From contig NC_007575.1 of assembly GCF_000012965.1 (NCBI RefSeq), positions 1,860,001 through 1,924,000 of the forward strand: 64,000 nucleotides of DNA, read 5' to 3'. Each line of letters opens with the position of its first letter. Position 1 is the stretch's first letter. Positions 8,531 through 17,683 of this stretch are shown here, piece by piece. The DNA is from Sulfurimonas denitrificans DSM 1251 (GTDB taxonomy: Bacteria > Campylobacterota > Campylobacteria > Campylobacterales > Sulfurimonadaceae). A program made the position numbers and the translations under genes. The notes beneath the pieces were generated by a model. That model worked only from the letters and a program-made list of their open reading frames with translations. It did not search any database and was not told the DNA's origin.

Positions 8531-9552
8531 AGAGGTTTTATCTCACATCCATCAAACACAAAATCTAGCTCTTTGGGCATCTCTTTGTAAAGCAGAGGGC
8601 TGTCCAAATCTACAAACTCTATAACATCGCGATAAGCAAACGCTAAATGTAGCGCCATATTTATAGAGTATGGTCCCTCTAACATCGAGCCTAACATACA
8701 CTTAAATTCTCTATTTCTTGCAAACTCCAAAATCTCAATAGCCTTACTCACTCCACCGCACTTCATAAGCTTTATATTTATCATGTCCGCACACTTCTCT
8801 TCTATGACTTTTTTTGCATCTTTGAGTGTAAATACCGCTTCATCTGCCAAAATGGGTATATGTGAGAGCTCGGTTATCTTCTTTAAGCCATCAAGGTTGG
8901 GTGCTTCAACTGGCTGCTCTATAAGTTTTATAGGAGTATTTAGCATATTTTCTATAAATAAAACTGTATTCTCAAAACTCCATGCTTGGTTTGCATCTAC
9001 TAAAATATCGCACTCTGGTAACTCTTTGGCTATCTTTCTAACAATATCTATGGCATGTAAAATATCGCTTCCAACTTTTATTTTTAGTATATCCATTCCA
9101 TTGCTAAAGGCTTTTTTGGCATCATTTAGCATAACATCTGCTTCATTTAAACTGATAGTTATATCACTCTTTAGCGCCGATTTATCAGTGGCTCCAAAGT
9201 ACTCATAAAGCGGTTTTTTAGCCTCTTGCGAGAGTAGATGAACAAACGCTATATCAAGAGAGGCTTTTGCACTTGAGCCAATAGCACACTTTGTATGCAA
9301 AGCACCGAGTGCCTCCTCACATGTAAGATTTAAAAACAGCTCCTCTACACTAGCGATTGAAGTTAGGATGATGTATATATCCTCCCCCGTTATAACCTTT
9401 GTAGCAGACGCTTCGCCAATACCCACAAAGCCATTGTCGCACTCCACTTCAACTCTTACAAACTCTACATGTGAAGTCTGGCGCAACGCCGTTTTAAATG
9501 GAGTTTTAAGCTCTATACTCTCTACTTGGGTTGTTATATTTACTATTTTCAT
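8527..9552 (-). CDS. Dipeptide epimerase (enolase superfamily, L-Ala-D/L-Glu type)
   Basis: This 341-residue enolase-superfamily enzyme probably converts L-Ala-D-Glu from recycled peptidoglycan to L-Ala-L-Glu. Catalytic features are in order: LKIKVG with the first lysine, VDANQAW, IEQP and LADEAV as metal ligands (Asp, Glu, Asp), and NIKLMKCGG with the second lysine. The start overlaps the stop of the preceding gene as ATGA. A muramoyl-alanine amidase lies 2.3 kb away on the same strand, which supports a peptidoglycan role. Exact dipeptide specificity cannot be read from the sequence. Confidence 0.85.
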   Translation of the reverse strand: MKIVNITTQVESIELKTPFKTALRQTSHVEFVRVEVECDNGFVGIGEASATKVITGEDIYIILTSIASVEELFLNLTCEEALGALHTKCAIGSSAKASLDIAFVHLLSQEAKKPLYEYFGATDKSALKSDITISLNEADVMLNDAKKAFSNGMDILKIKVGSDILHAIDIVRKIAKELPECDILVDANQAWSFENTVLFIENMLNTPIKLIEQPVEAPNLDGLKKITELSHIPILADEAVFTLKDAKKVIEEKCADMINIKLMKCGGVSKAIEILEFARNREFKCMLGSMLEGPYSINMALHLAFAYRDVIEFVDLDSPLLYKEMPKELDFVFDGCEIKPL

Positions 9553-9986
9553 AAGGATCTAATATTTTGATTTTCTAGGGCGATTTTTTGTAACTTCTCT
9601 AGCACTGTTTTATCAAGAGTAGTTTTGCTATTTTTTTGAACCATACATAAAAGTGTGCCATAAGAGCTAAGGTCAACATCTCTAGAGTGCAGAGCAGCAT
9701 CACTAACGAACTTTACTAAATCCTCTCTACTTAGCACATCTAGCTGGTTTAGAATGTTTTGCATCATCAAATCATTGCTATTTTCATCCCCTCTTAGAGA
9801 GTCTGAAATCTTTTTCTTTGCTACGGCTTTGTCTAAACCTCTATTGTAAAGATTGAGTGTTGCCATATTTGAGAGTGAGTTGATTGTACTATTTTTAAGA
9901 GAGCTTTGAGTCGGAGGCAGAGGGGTAAGCGTTGCAAAAACAACATTGCTTAGAAAAACTGTAATAATTAAAATTCTTTTATTCAT
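9549..9986 (-). CDS. Secreted or periplasmic protein of unknown function
   Basis: The 145-residue protein begins with a short hydrophobic signal segment (residues 4-18, ending VVFA). The mature part is predicted helical with many Ser, Asn and Leu residues. It contains one cysteine and no motif I recognise. Its stop overlaps the epimerase start, so the two are probably co-transcribed. That link suggests a role in the cell envelope, but no more can be said. Confidence 0.65.
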   Translation of the reverse strand: MNKRILIITVFLSNVVFATLTPLPPTQSSLKNSTINSLSNMATLNLYNRGLDKAVAKKKISDSLRGDENSNDLMMQNILNQLDVLSREDLVKFVSDAALHSRDVDLSSYGTLLCMVQKNSKTTLDKTVLEKLQKIALENQNIRSL

Positions 9987-10163
9987 ATCTAATCTCCTTT
10001 TATTGCATTAGTTTATTGTAGTAAAGACAATAATCACAGATATAACCTCCATTTCTTTGATATTTTTTTGCATTGAGTATCTGATAATGTTGAAGTTCAA
10101 ATATTGTTATCTTGCCAATCTCTTTAATTATAAAATAGTGGCTTAATTTAATTTACTCGTTTG

Positions 10164-10169
10164 TATAAT
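10164..10169 (+). promoter_or_regulatory. -10 element just before the SprA-like gene
   Basis: TATAAT ends 7 bases before the ATG at 10177 with no Shine-Dalgarno sequence in between. The transcript probably begins at or next to the start codon. The preceding 180 bases (9987-10163) are AT-rich and I see no gene in them. Confidence 0.5.
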
Positions 10170-10176
10170 TTACCTT

Positions 10177-10758
10177 ATGGATGTAGTTTTAAATAGTTTA
10201 TACAATATCAGCACAAACAATTCTGTAAAACCAAGCGTTAAGGAAGTGCCTGTTTCTCAGGACGATTCCCTAAAAACAGCAGAGGCTGAAGAGCAAAAAA
10301 AACTAGAAGAAGAAAAAAGAGTTGATAAGTCAAACTCCGCTGAGAAGTTAAGCCAAGACGAAAAACGTTTAGTTGCAGATTTACAATCAAGGGACGCTGA
10401 AGTTCGTACCCATGAAGCAGCACATCAGAGTGGTGGAGCATCAACTGGCGGAGCTTCTTACACATATCAAAAAGGTCCTGATGGGAGAATGTACGCTATT
10501 GGCGGTGAAGTTTCCATCTCTTTTCAAACAGGCTCAACTCCACAAGAGACTATCGTTAATGCCCAAGCAGTTATAGCCTCAGCTCTAGCGCCAGCAGACC
10601 CAAGTGCTCAAGATATAGCTGTAGCCTCAAGCGCCATGATTATGATGATGAAGGCACAGCAGCAGGTAACACAAGAGGCTCAAGAGAAGCTGCTAGGAAA
10701 AGAGACATATAAAAATGCGGCTAGCACAAGTGATGAGTCTAAAGATATTAAAACTTAA
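10177..10758 (+). CDS. SprA-related putative metalloprotease (CJM1_0395-like)
   Basis: The 193-residue protein has a charged coiled-coil-like segment at 25-60. A conserved SprA-related core follows, with VRTHEAAHQ (HExxH-like, about residues 70-76), a glycine-rich GGASTGGASYTYQKGPDG stretch and GGEVSIS. An alanine-rich helix near 130-165 contains ASALAPADPSAQD. The family is found in Campylobacter and many proteobacteria and is called a putative metalloprotease, but no activity is established to my knowledge. There is no signal peptide. The 3' end overlaps the convergent DUF819 gene by 4 bases. Confidence 0.75.
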   Translation: MDVVLNSLYNISTNNSVKPSVKEVPVSQDDSLKTAEAEEQKKLEEEKRVDKSNSAEKLSQDEKRLVADLQSRDAEVRTHEAAHQSGGASTGGASYTYQKGPDGRMYAIGGEVSISFQTGSTPQETIVNAQAVIASALAPADPSAQDIAVASSAMIMMMKAQQQVTQEAQEKLLGKETYKNAASTSDESKDIKT

Positions 10759-11885
10759 GATAAAAAGAGCATCAACTTCCCCACAGCCAAACCACCAAAA
10801 GTTCCTACAATGTAGCCCATTATAGCCATCAAAACACCTATGCCTACAAGAGCTTTATTATATGTTGCAGCTAAAATGGATGCAGATGCGACTCCGCCTA
10901 TATTTGCTAAAGATGCTATGGCGATACTAAATAGATCTAGTTTAAATATTTTAGCGCCTAAAACCATAAGAGCGGCATGAACAACTAGAATACAAAAACC
11001 TGCAAAAACATAGATACCAACACCGCTAAAGTTATCAAATATTGCTTTTGAGCCAATTAGTGCTATTAACATGTAGAGCATTGTAGTAGCAACTTCGCTA
11101 GAACCGTTTAGTGTTTTTAATCTTGTAAATGAGCCTAAAACTCCAAAAAGTGTAGCTAAGATAACTGTTGTTGTTGTGTAATTTAAAAGTTCAAATCCAC
11201 TCTGAGCTATAAAGTTTACTACAAATGCAACGATTATTGCCAAGAGTATCAAAAAATAGTATCTCTTTGCTCCAATAGTACACGAACACCCAATTAAGTT
11301 TAGTTTTGCCATCTGTTCATGTGATGACGTAAAACTATTAAAGTAGCTCGCAAATGGAGTTAAAAAGAGTAAAAACATTATCCATATAGTGTAGTTTACG
11401 CTATCAACTATTAGTGCATATCCAAAAGCCTCTTGAGAAACATTTAGCGCAGAGCCAACTGCTATCATATTTGCTACTCCGCCCATCCAGCTCCCACTTA
11501 GCGCACCAAAGGCAGATGCCATCTCTTTATTAAAATCAAAAATAAAAGAGATAAATACAAATGCAAACGCTAAAGAGAAAACAGCCAAAACATAGGCGAT
11601 GATAAGAGATTTTCCAAGCTTGAAAAAATCCCTAAAATCAATCTGCAAAAGCATCAAAAAAAGCATGGCTGGGAGTAGATTTTTCTTTGTATTTTCATAT
11701 ATTGCATCTATAGCTTCATTTTGCTCAAAGGCTCCCATGGAAGCAAATGTCATACTAAAGAGATAAATCAGCACAACAGCAGGGAGAAACTTGAAAAACT
11801 TTGAGTTACTTTTTTGCTCAACTAAAGTGATAATAGCTGCCAAAGATGCTAATGCAAAAAGATAGCCAAAGGGTGAGACAATCAT
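10755..11885 (-). CDS. DUF819-family multi-spanning membrane protein
   Basis: The 376-residue protein has roughly ten hydrophobic segments spaced through its length and short polar loops. Features typical of DUF819 (YjcL-like) proteins include the GALSGSWMGGVANM segment near residue 125 and the glycine-rich SLANIGGVASASILAATYN segment near 330. Transport activity is suspected for the family but the substrate is unknown. The start overlaps the end of the amidase gene as an ATGA junction, so the two are translationally coupled. That might link it to uptake of cell-wall fragments, which is inference. Confidence 0.8.
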   Translation of the reverse strand: MIVSPFGYLFALASLAAIITLVEQKSNSKFFKFLPAVVLIYLFSMTFASMGAFEQNEAIDAIYENTKKNLLPAMLFLMLLQIDFRDFFKLGKSLIIAYVLAVFSLAFAFVFISFIFDFNKEMASAFGALSGSWMGGVANMIAVGSALNVSQEAFGYALIVDSVNYTIWIMFLLFLTPFASYFNSFTSSHEQMAKLNLIGCSCTIGAKRYYFLILLAIIVAFVVNFIAQSGFELLNYTTTTVILATLFGVLGSFTRLKTLNGSSEVATTMLYMLIALIGSKAIFDNFSGVGIYVFAGFCILVVHAALMVLGAKIFKLDLFSIAIASLANIGGVASASILAATYNKALVGIGVLMAIMGYIVGTFGGLAVGKLMLFLS

Positions 11886-12541
11886 TTAGTATCTTTACAT
11901 GGTGAATTTTTAAAACCCTCTATCTGCTCTCTTATTGCACTCATAAATCTGCTCGATGGGTCATCTTTGTATGTTCTATACTTTTTATCTACTTCAAGCC
12001 AAAGTTCATCTTTTTCAAAACATCTATACTCATAATGTCCTATAACATAATCAATCTCTGGAAATCTCCTCTTAAGCTCTGCAACTAACTCTATATTTGC
12101 TCTTAGTTGCTCAGGTGTCAAGTTATCCTTTGAGTTCTGCCCGCCGACATTTTCTATGCCAATGGAGTTATAGTTAAGCCCAATTACATGTCGAGCCATA
12201 ATATCTAGTGGCATAAGCTGATGGATGGTTCCATCTCTATCAACAATAAAGTGAGCCGAAACATTGAGTGCTCCGCCTCTATGAATATCTGCTCTGGCAT
12301 TTGGCAGAGTTTGGTCTTTAAAGCAAGAGAGCGATGCGTTAAAATCATCTATCGCTGTGTGATGAATAACGATGATTTTAGGAGTAATTTTTATATCTTT
12401 TACATCTAAGTTGTAGTGATATTTTATATACTCTTTTGTAAGATTTACTCTTTTTTCTTCAAATTTTATAGGTGTCTGCTTTATCTCTATAGCAAATAGA
12501 GAGAGATTAAAAAGCACATAGAGTATGATAAATTTGTACAT
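11882..12541 (-). CDS. N-acetylmuramoyl-L-alanine amidase (amidase_2/PGRP fold)
   Basis: The 219-residue protein starts with a signal peptide (about residues 1-17, LYVLFNLSLFAIE). The catalytic domain follows with IVIHHTA, carrying a zinc-binding histidine, then SAHFIVDRDGTIHQL, SIGIENVGG and VIGHYEYR. This is the amidase_2 pattern, which cleaves the bond between muramic acid and the stem peptide. The enzyme should act in the periplasm on peptidoglycan or its fragments. An AAAAGG Shine-Dalgarno precedes the ATG. The gene is divergent from the exonuclease gene and coupled to the DUF819 gene. Confidence 0.85.
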   Translation of the reverse strand: MYKFIILYVLFNLSLFAIEIKQTPIKFEEKRVNLTKEYIKYHYNLDVKDIKITPKIIVIHHTAIDDFNASLSCFKDQTLPNARADIHRGGALNVSAHFIVDRDGTIHQLMPLDIMARHVIGLNYNSIGIENVGGQNSKDNLTPEQLRANIELVAELKRRFPEIDYVIGHYEYRCFEKDELWLEVDKKYRTYKDDPSSRFMSAIREQIEGFKNSPCKDTK

Positions 12542-12557
12542 GTAAACCTTTTTAGAT

Positions 12558-12565
12558 ATTATACT
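12558..12565. promoter_or_regulatory. Overlapping divergent -10 elements of the amidase and exonuclease genes
   Basis: Within 49 bases between the two genes, the minus strand reads TATAAT at 12563..12558. The plus strand reads TATACT at 12560-12565 in the same bases. The amidase leader would carry AAAAGG and the exonuclease leader ATAGGA. The boxes share sequence, so the two promoters cannot be used simultaneously. Confidence 0.45.
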
Positions 12566-12590
12566 CTAAGAAAAAAATAGGAATAAATAT

Positions 12591-13334
12591 TTGGCAAAGA
12601 GATACATCATTTTAGATACAGAGACAACAGGAATAGGTGAAGAAGATAGAGTAATTCAGCTTGGCTTTATTGTTTTGGGCGAGAGAGAAATTGAGGTTCA
12701 AAACGAATTTTTCAGCACATCAGTTCCTATTAGTTTTGGGGCTATGGAGACGCATGGAATCACTCCAGAAATGTTAGATGGCAAGCCTTTATGCAAAGAT
12801 AGCACCTCTTATCGGAGGTTAAATGAGCTAAACAGTGACGAGAATTATCTCATCATCCACAACGCAAAATTTGATATAGATATGCTTCAAAAAGAGGGTT
12901 TTAAAACTCAAATGAGAGTAATAGACACTCTAAGGGTTGCAAAACATCTACTTCCAGACGAAGAAGCACACAGACTTCAATACTTCCGTTATAAAATGGA
13001 GCTCTACAAAGAGGAGCAAAAAGAGGCAGATGAGCTAAACATCGTTATAAAAGCCCATGATGCAATCGGCGATGTTTTGGTTTTAAAACTACTTTTGAGC
13101 AGATTAAAAAAGCTTGTTTTAGAGAAGTTTCCAAATGAAAATCCAGTAGAAAAAATGGTTGATTTAACACTCACACCAATCATGATAAAATCATTTAATT
13201 TTGGAAAATACAGAGGTAAAACTCTACAAGAAGTAGCCACAAGTGACGCACCATACTTAAGATGGATGTTAACAAATATGGAAAATCTTGATGAAGATAT
13301 GCGCTACTCTATAAATAGACTCTTAAGCAATTAA
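12591..13334 (+). CDS. DEDDh 3'-5' exonuclease (DnaQ/ExoX-like) with C-terminal ExoX-type domain
   Basis: The 247-residue protein starts with TTG, preceded by AGGAATAAATAT; no ATG is available nearby. The N-terminal 165 residues carry the exonuclease motifs: ILDTETTG (Asp, Glu), HNAKFDIDML and HDAIGDVLVL with the final His-Asp pair. The last 60 residues contain FGKYRGKTLQEVATSDAPYL, a module found at the end of ExoX-like nucleases. It probably removes nucleotides in repair or proofreading. It is shorter than, and distinct from, the replicative epsilon subunit fused to polymerase. It converges with the NhaC gene. Confidence 0.85.
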   Translation: MAKRYIILDTETTGIGEEDRVIQLGFIVLGEREIEVQNEFFSTSVPISFGAMETHGITPEMLDGKPLCKDSTSYRRLNELNSDENYLIIHNAKFDIDMLQKEGFKTQMRVIDTLRVAKHLLPDEEAHRLQYFRYKMELYKEEQKEADELNIVIKAHDAIGDVLVLKLLLSRLKKLVLEKFPNENPVEKMVDLTLTPIMIKSFNFGKYRGKTLQEVATSDAPYLRWMLTNMENLDEDMRYSINRLLSN

Positions 13335-14696
13335 TCCAAAAACAATAAATAGCACCAAAGAGATTCCCCAGCTTATAAATGCATAGGGGAGTTGTGTGTT
13401 TGTATGCTCAACCAAATCACAATCACTTGCCATTGCAGAGATGATAGTGGTATCTGAGATAGGTGAGCAATGATCTCCAAAAACACCTCCAGATATCGCA
13501 GCACCAACACAAAGAGCCATATTTGCATCCATGGAGAGAGCCATTGGAATAGCTATTGGAATCATTATGCTAAAAGTTCCCCAACTAGTTCCTGTTGAGA
13601 GAGAGATAAGAGAGGCAATTATGAAAATTACAGGAGCTAAAAAAATCACGTTTAAGTTTTGACTGACTAGTGAAGCCAAAAAATTGCCTGTTTTTAACTC
13701 TGTTGTTATCTCTCCTATACCAAATGCAAAAAGTAGTATAAGTGCAATTGGAACTAGCTTTAACGCACCACCAAGAGCAGTTTTACCCCATAATGAGAGT
13801 GACATGTTTTTTGTTCCTACAAAATAAAAAAGAGTAAATAGAAGCGTAGAGAGCATGGTATAAAAGATAGAACTAGACCCACTTCCTTTTAAAATATCGC
13901 CATTGCCAGTGATGTATAAAAAGAGAAAAACAAAAAACACCATCAATAAAATTGGCAACAACATGTAGAACATTGTCTGAGATTTTTGGCTCTTTAGCTC
14001 ATCTTTTTTAGGTTTGTGTTCTGCTTTTTTCATAGCTCCGATATCGATGTTAAACCATATCGCTATAAATGTAACAAGGAGCGCCGCCATGGCATAAAAG
14101 TTATATAAAACAGAGTGCATTAAAACGCCTATGGCATCAAGATTTAGGCTATTTAGTGAAATTTGTGTTGTTATTAGCCCCAAAAGAAGTGCTCCCCATC
14201 CATTTAAGACGATAAGAGAGCTAACAGGAGCAGCAGTTGAGTCGCAAACAAAAGCTAATTTTGCGCTTGGAATCTTGTATTTGTAACAAAATGGTTTTCC
14301 AACAGCTCCTGCGATTAGAGATGTTATGGTTGACTCTATAAATATAAAAATACCTATAACATAGCTAAGCATCAAAGCAGATCGTGGAGATTTTACAACA
14401 CCTGTTTTATGCTGCATAAAATCTACAAAACCATCAATGCCGCCAGATTTTTCAATCAGAGCCATAATACTTCCAACAAGAATAGCAAAAGAGAGAGTTT
14501 GCACTATCCAAGCCTCTTGTAATAGAGATACAAAGAGAGAAAATATATTTTTTAATGATGGAAAAACGGAAAAATCATTTAAGATAAATCCGCCAAGAAC
14601 TATCCCACCAAAAAGTGAGAGCAGAACATTTCTACTATATAGCGCTAAGGCAATTGCTAGGAGTGAAGGAAGAAGGGAGAGTGCAGAGAGTTCTAT
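13323..14696 (-). CDS. NhaC-family Na+/H+ antiporter with an apparent non-canonical start codon
   Basis: This multi-spanning membrane protein belongs to the NhaC family (COG1757). Key segments include SLSTGTSWGTFSIMIPIAIPMA and GGVFGDHCSPISDTTI. The first usable ATG/GTG/TTG is GTG at 14504, which gives 393 residues. However, the frame stays open upstream to 14714 and encodes a normal N-terminal membrane helix (SALSLLPSLLAIALALYSRN, then FGGIVLGGF). Full length would be about 457 residues, normal for NhaC. No ATG, GTG or TTG occurs there. ATA at 14696..14694, 6 bases after AGG, is my best candidate start. A mutated start or a sequencing error is also possible. The TAG at 14717 closes the frame. 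Confidence 0.7.
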   Translation of the reverse strand: MELSALSLLPSLLAIALALYSRNVLLSLFGGIVLGGFILNDFSVFPSLKNIFSLFVSLLQEAWIVQTLSFAILVGSIMALIEKSGGIDGFVDFMQHKTGVVKSPRSALMLSYVIGIFIFIESTITSLIAGAVGKPFCYKYKIPSAKLAFVCDSTAAPVSSLIVLNGWGALLLGLITTQISLNSLNLDAIGVLMHSVLYNFYAMAALLVTFIAIWFNIDIGAMKKAEHKPKKDELKSQKSQTMFYMLLPILLMVFFVFLFLYITGNGDILKGSGSSSIFYTMLSTLLFTLFYFVGTKNMSLSLWGKTALGGALKLVPIALILLFAFGIGEITTELKTGNFLASLVSQNLNVIFLAPVIFIIASLISLSTGTSWGTFSIMIPIAIPMALSMDANMALCVGAAISGGVFGDHCSPISDTTIISAMASDCDLVEHTNTQLPYAFISWGISLVLFIVFGLIA

Positions 14697-14706
14697 GTCA
14701 GACCTA

Positions 14707-15330
14707 TCAAAACTCTATAGAGAGTAAAACCAAACCTGGTCTTCCAAAAATCTCTTTATATGGCTCACAATCTTTGTGCCTAACCTCTTTAAATCCCAGT
14801 TTTTTATAGTAAAGCAGTGTCTCTAGCGAGCCAATTTCAACTATAGTTTGTGCGATTCTATAACCTTTTAGCCTTGCAGTTAAAAGACTCTTTTGCATAA
14901 GTGCTTTTAAAATTCCAACATCCATAAAGCCCTCTAACTCTTCCATGTAATCAAATACTAAAGTTCTGCTATTTAATGCAAAACCGCAAATTTCCATTAA
15001 ACCAAAGTACTCACTCTCCTCAGCATTAATGCCAATCTCTTCAAGAGCACTCATAAAAGTCTCTTTAGTTATCAACCTTGGTTCATAACTTGCAAGAGAA
15101 CCAACACTTTTCCCATCAATTTCTGCAATTAAAAAATTACTAAAATGACAATTTGACTTCGCCGTAGTATTTGTTAATTTTTCTAAATTTTTTAAAATCT
15201 CTTCATCATTGTTTAGTTTAAAAATCAGGTCAAAAACACCAATTTTTTTATCAGCCCTAGTACTTTGTAAAATCATTTGTGCTAAAAAAGATGCGTCAGC
15301 ACTAGTAGCTTTTCTTATGTTAATACCCAT
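14707..15330 (-). CDS. GNAT-family N-acetyltransferase
   Basis: The 207-residue protein looks like a GNAT acetyltransferase, which moves an acetyl group from acetyl-CoA to an amine. The start INIRKATSADASFLAQMI is the usual first strand and helix. The central part contains IAEIDGKSVGSLASYE, and the C-terminal part LETLLYYKKLGFKEVRHKD is the typical last helix-strand of the fold. The glycine-rich acetyl-CoA loop is weak. The substrate is unknown. It is upstream of NhaC in the same direction and its stop lies 10 bases before the putative NhaC ATA start. Confidence 0.75.
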   Translation of the reverse strand: MGINIRKATSADASFLAQMILQSTRADKKIGVFDLIFKLNNDEEILKNLEKLTNTTAKSNCHFSNFLIAEIDGKSVGSLASYEPRLITKETFMSALEEIGINAEESEYFGLMEICGFALNSRTLVFDYMEELEGFMDVGILKALMQKSLLTARLKGYRIAQTIVEIGSLETLLYYKKLGFKEVRHKDCEPYKEIFGRPGLVLLSIEF

Positions 15331-15392
15331 AAACTTATTTCCATTTTTTTAAAATTAATCTGTTTCATATTTTGGTAATAGTAACATACTTT

Positions 15393-16073
15393 ATGGTAAA
15401 AAACTTCTTAATTATAATAATTTCTCAAATGTTCCTTTTTGCTAATGAACAAATCATTTTAGTGGTTGCGGATGAGTTTAACTCAACCAAAGCAAAACTT
15501 CTCTGTTTTGAAAACAACAGAGCTATATTTGCGCCTATAGAGGTAAATTTAGGAGCTCTTGGGGTAGCTTTTGGAGCTGGTGAGATAGAATTTTTAAAAA
15601 CAGATGCAGACCCCATAAAAAAGGAAGGTGATAAAAAAGCACCGCTTGGAATATTTACTCTTGAGTCTGTTTTTGGATATGAAAAAGATATGAATATTAA
15701 AATGCCATATCTACATGTAACGGAGGAGTTGATTTGTGTGGATGATTCAAACTCAAAATCTTATAACCAAATCATCAAAAAATCCTCAAAACTGCCAGCT
15801 TCTTATGAAGAGATGAGACGAGAAGATGCTCAATATGAGCTAGGAATTACAGTTGGACACAATAAAGAACAGATACCACAAATGGGCTCTTGCATCTTTA
15901 TACATGTAGAAAAATCCAAAGATGCCCCAACTGCTGGATGCACATCTATGAAACTAGAAGATATAACAAAAATAGTCCATTGGCTTGATAAAAGCAAAAA
16001 CCCAATTTTAATTCAAATATTATCTTCTCAAAAGAGAGAGCTTGCAAAACTCTATCCGCTCTTAGAGATATAA
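15393..16073 (+). CDS. L,D-transpeptidase catalytic-domain-like periplasmic protein
   Basis: From ATG 15393 the protein has 226 residues. It begins with a signal peptide (VKNFLIIIISQMFLFA, cleavage near residue 18). The mature part has GAGEIEFLKTDADPIKKEGD and APLGIFTLE, then a catalytic region IHVEKSKDAPTAGCTSM with histidine and the Ser/Gly-Cys of the YkuD fold. Such proteins form or trim peptidoglycan cross-links, or attach proteins to it. An upstream TTG at 15372 would add seven residues before the signal; I prefer ATG. There is no clear Shine-Dalgarno. The envelope location fits the nearby amidase and epimerase. Confidence 0.75.
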   Translation: MVKNFLIIIISQMFLFANEQIILVVADEFNSTKAKLLCFENNRAIFAPIEVNLGALGVAFGAGEIEFLKTDADPIKKEGDKKAPLGIFTLESVFGYEKDMNIKMPYLHVTEELICVDDSNSKSYNQIIKKSSKLPASYEEMRREDAQYELGITVGHNKEQIPQMGSCIFIHVEKSKDAPTAGCTSMKLEDITKIVHWLDKSKNPILIQILSSQKRELAKLYPLLEI

Positions 16074-16084
16074 TCCCTAAGAGG

Positions 16085-17680
16085 TTACTCTTCCTCTTTG
16101 CTCATATAATCTTTTGCCTCTATGCCCATTAATGCCAGACCTGTTTTTAAAGACAATCCAACGAGCATAAGAAGTTTAAGAAGTTTTGCCTCATCCGCTG
16201 TTCCTATAATTCTACAATCATAGTAAAATTTGTGCAGTGACGCAGCGAGTGATTTTAGATACTCTGGGAGTTTTTGAACCTGTCTTGAGATAAAAGCATC
16301 TTCTACAATTTCTGGGAGCAAAAGCGCATCAAACATAAGCATATCAGCACTCTCATCTAAGTTTTTAAGTGTTGCTGACATTATCTCATCGTGACTCAAG
16401 TCACTCTTTGCAATAATAGTTTTTATCCTTGCATGAGCATATTGAATATAAAAAATAGGATTTGAGCTATCTTGCTTTTTAAACTCTGCAAGGTCAAACT
16501 CTAGAGCTGTATCACTTTTCTTAGAAGCAAATATAAATCTAAGTGCATCTGAGCCTATCTCTTCAACTATATCACTCATTAGAATTACATTTCCAGCACG
16601 CTTACTCATCTTATAAGGTTCACCATCTTTTAAAAGACTTACCATTTGAGAGAGTAAAACTTCAAGCTTAGCGCTATCATAACCCAAAAATTCGACTGAG
16701 GCTTTTACTCTAGCTATATATCCGTGATGATCTGCACCCCAAATATTTATATAGTGATCATATCCTCTCTCAAACTTTTGGTTATGATAGACTATATCAC
16801 CAGCCAAATACGTAGGACGAGCATCTTCACGAACAACAACTCTATCATCATCATCGCCCTTTAGGCTTGAAGCGATAAAGAGTTTATCATCCTTCTTATA
16901 GATACCATCCCCCATTTTAGCCATAACTCTATCCCAATCATCATACAGAGTTGACTCATAAACAAAGGTATCAAAGAAAATATTTGTATTTGCTAAATCT
17001 TTTTTGATAATCTCCATAACGCCATCTTTAGCCCATAGTGCAAGCTCTTTTTGGCGAGATTCATCACTTAGAATCTCGAGGCCAAACTTCTTTATTGCTT
17101 CATGTGCTAATGGCGCTAAATATTCGCCTCTGTAGTAACTCTCTGGGTATTTCACACTCTCATGTAGTATATTTTCTCGTCCATAAAGTTGGATTGAGAG
17201 TCCTAGTAAATCTATCTGGTTTCCAGCATCATTCACATAATATTCGGCTGTTATATCATAGCCCAAATGACGTGCTAGTCTAAAAAGTGTATCTCCGTAA
17301 ACAGCGCCTCTTGCATGTCCAATATGCAGAGGTCCTGTTGGATTTGCACTGACAAACTCTAAGAGAATTTTCTCTTTTTTCTCTTGTTTTGCAAATGTTT
17401 GAGGATTTTCTAGTGCCCACGAGCCATACTCACTTAAAAAGTTTTCACTTAGGCGAAAATTTAGATAACCTTTTACAGATTCAACACGGCTAAAAATATT
17501 GTTATCTTCAAAAGAGGAGGCAATTTCATCAGCAATTTTCATAGGAGATTGCTTTAGCTCTTTAGCTAAAGCAAAAGCGATAGGAGTAGCAAAGTGACCA
17601 AAAGAGCGGTCACGAGGTTTTTCTAAAATAACTTCACGACCAAACTTTTCACGCAAAAGCGCTGACACTCGTTGTTTCAA
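16085..17680 (-). CDS. argS: Arginyl-tRNA synthetase
   Basis: This 531-residue class I aminoacyl-tRNA synthetase charges tRNA-Arg. The HIGH motif is at about 119-122 in GPLHIGHARGA and KMSK at about 357-360 in YKMSKRAGN. The C-terminal anticodon-binding helical domain contains the usual DALLLPEIVEDAF region. The likely start is TTG at 17680, only 3 bases after the tatA stop; GTG four codons later is an alternative. The order argS-tatA-gmk-acidic protein-fliR is shared with Campylobacter and Helicobacter. Confidence 0.95.
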   Translation of the reverse strand: MKQRVSALLREKFGREVILEKPRDRSFGHFATPIAFALAKELKQSPMKIADEIASSFEDNNIFSRVESVKGYLNFRLSENFLSEYGSWALENPQTFAKQEKKEKILLEFVSANPTGPLHIGHARGAVYGDTLFRLARHLGYDITAEYYVNDAGNQIDLLGLSIQLYGRENILHESVKYPESYYRGEYLAPLAHEAIKKFGLEILSDESRQKELALWAKDGVMEIIKKDLANTNIFFDTFVYESTLYDDWDRVMAKMGDGIYKKDDKLFIASSLKGDDDDRVVVREDARPTYLAGDIVYHNQKFERGYDHYINIWGADHHGYIARVKASVEFLGYDSAKLEVLLSQMVSLLKDGEPYKMSKRAGNVILMSDIVEEIGSDALRFIFASKKSDTALEFDLAEFKKQDSSNPIFYIQYAHARIKTIIAKSDLSHDEIMSATLKNLDESADMLMFDALLLPEIVEDAFISRQVQKLPEYLKSLAASLHKFYYDCRIIGTADEAKLLKLLMLVGLSLKTGLALMGIEAKDYMSKEEE

Positions 17681-17683
17681 AAT

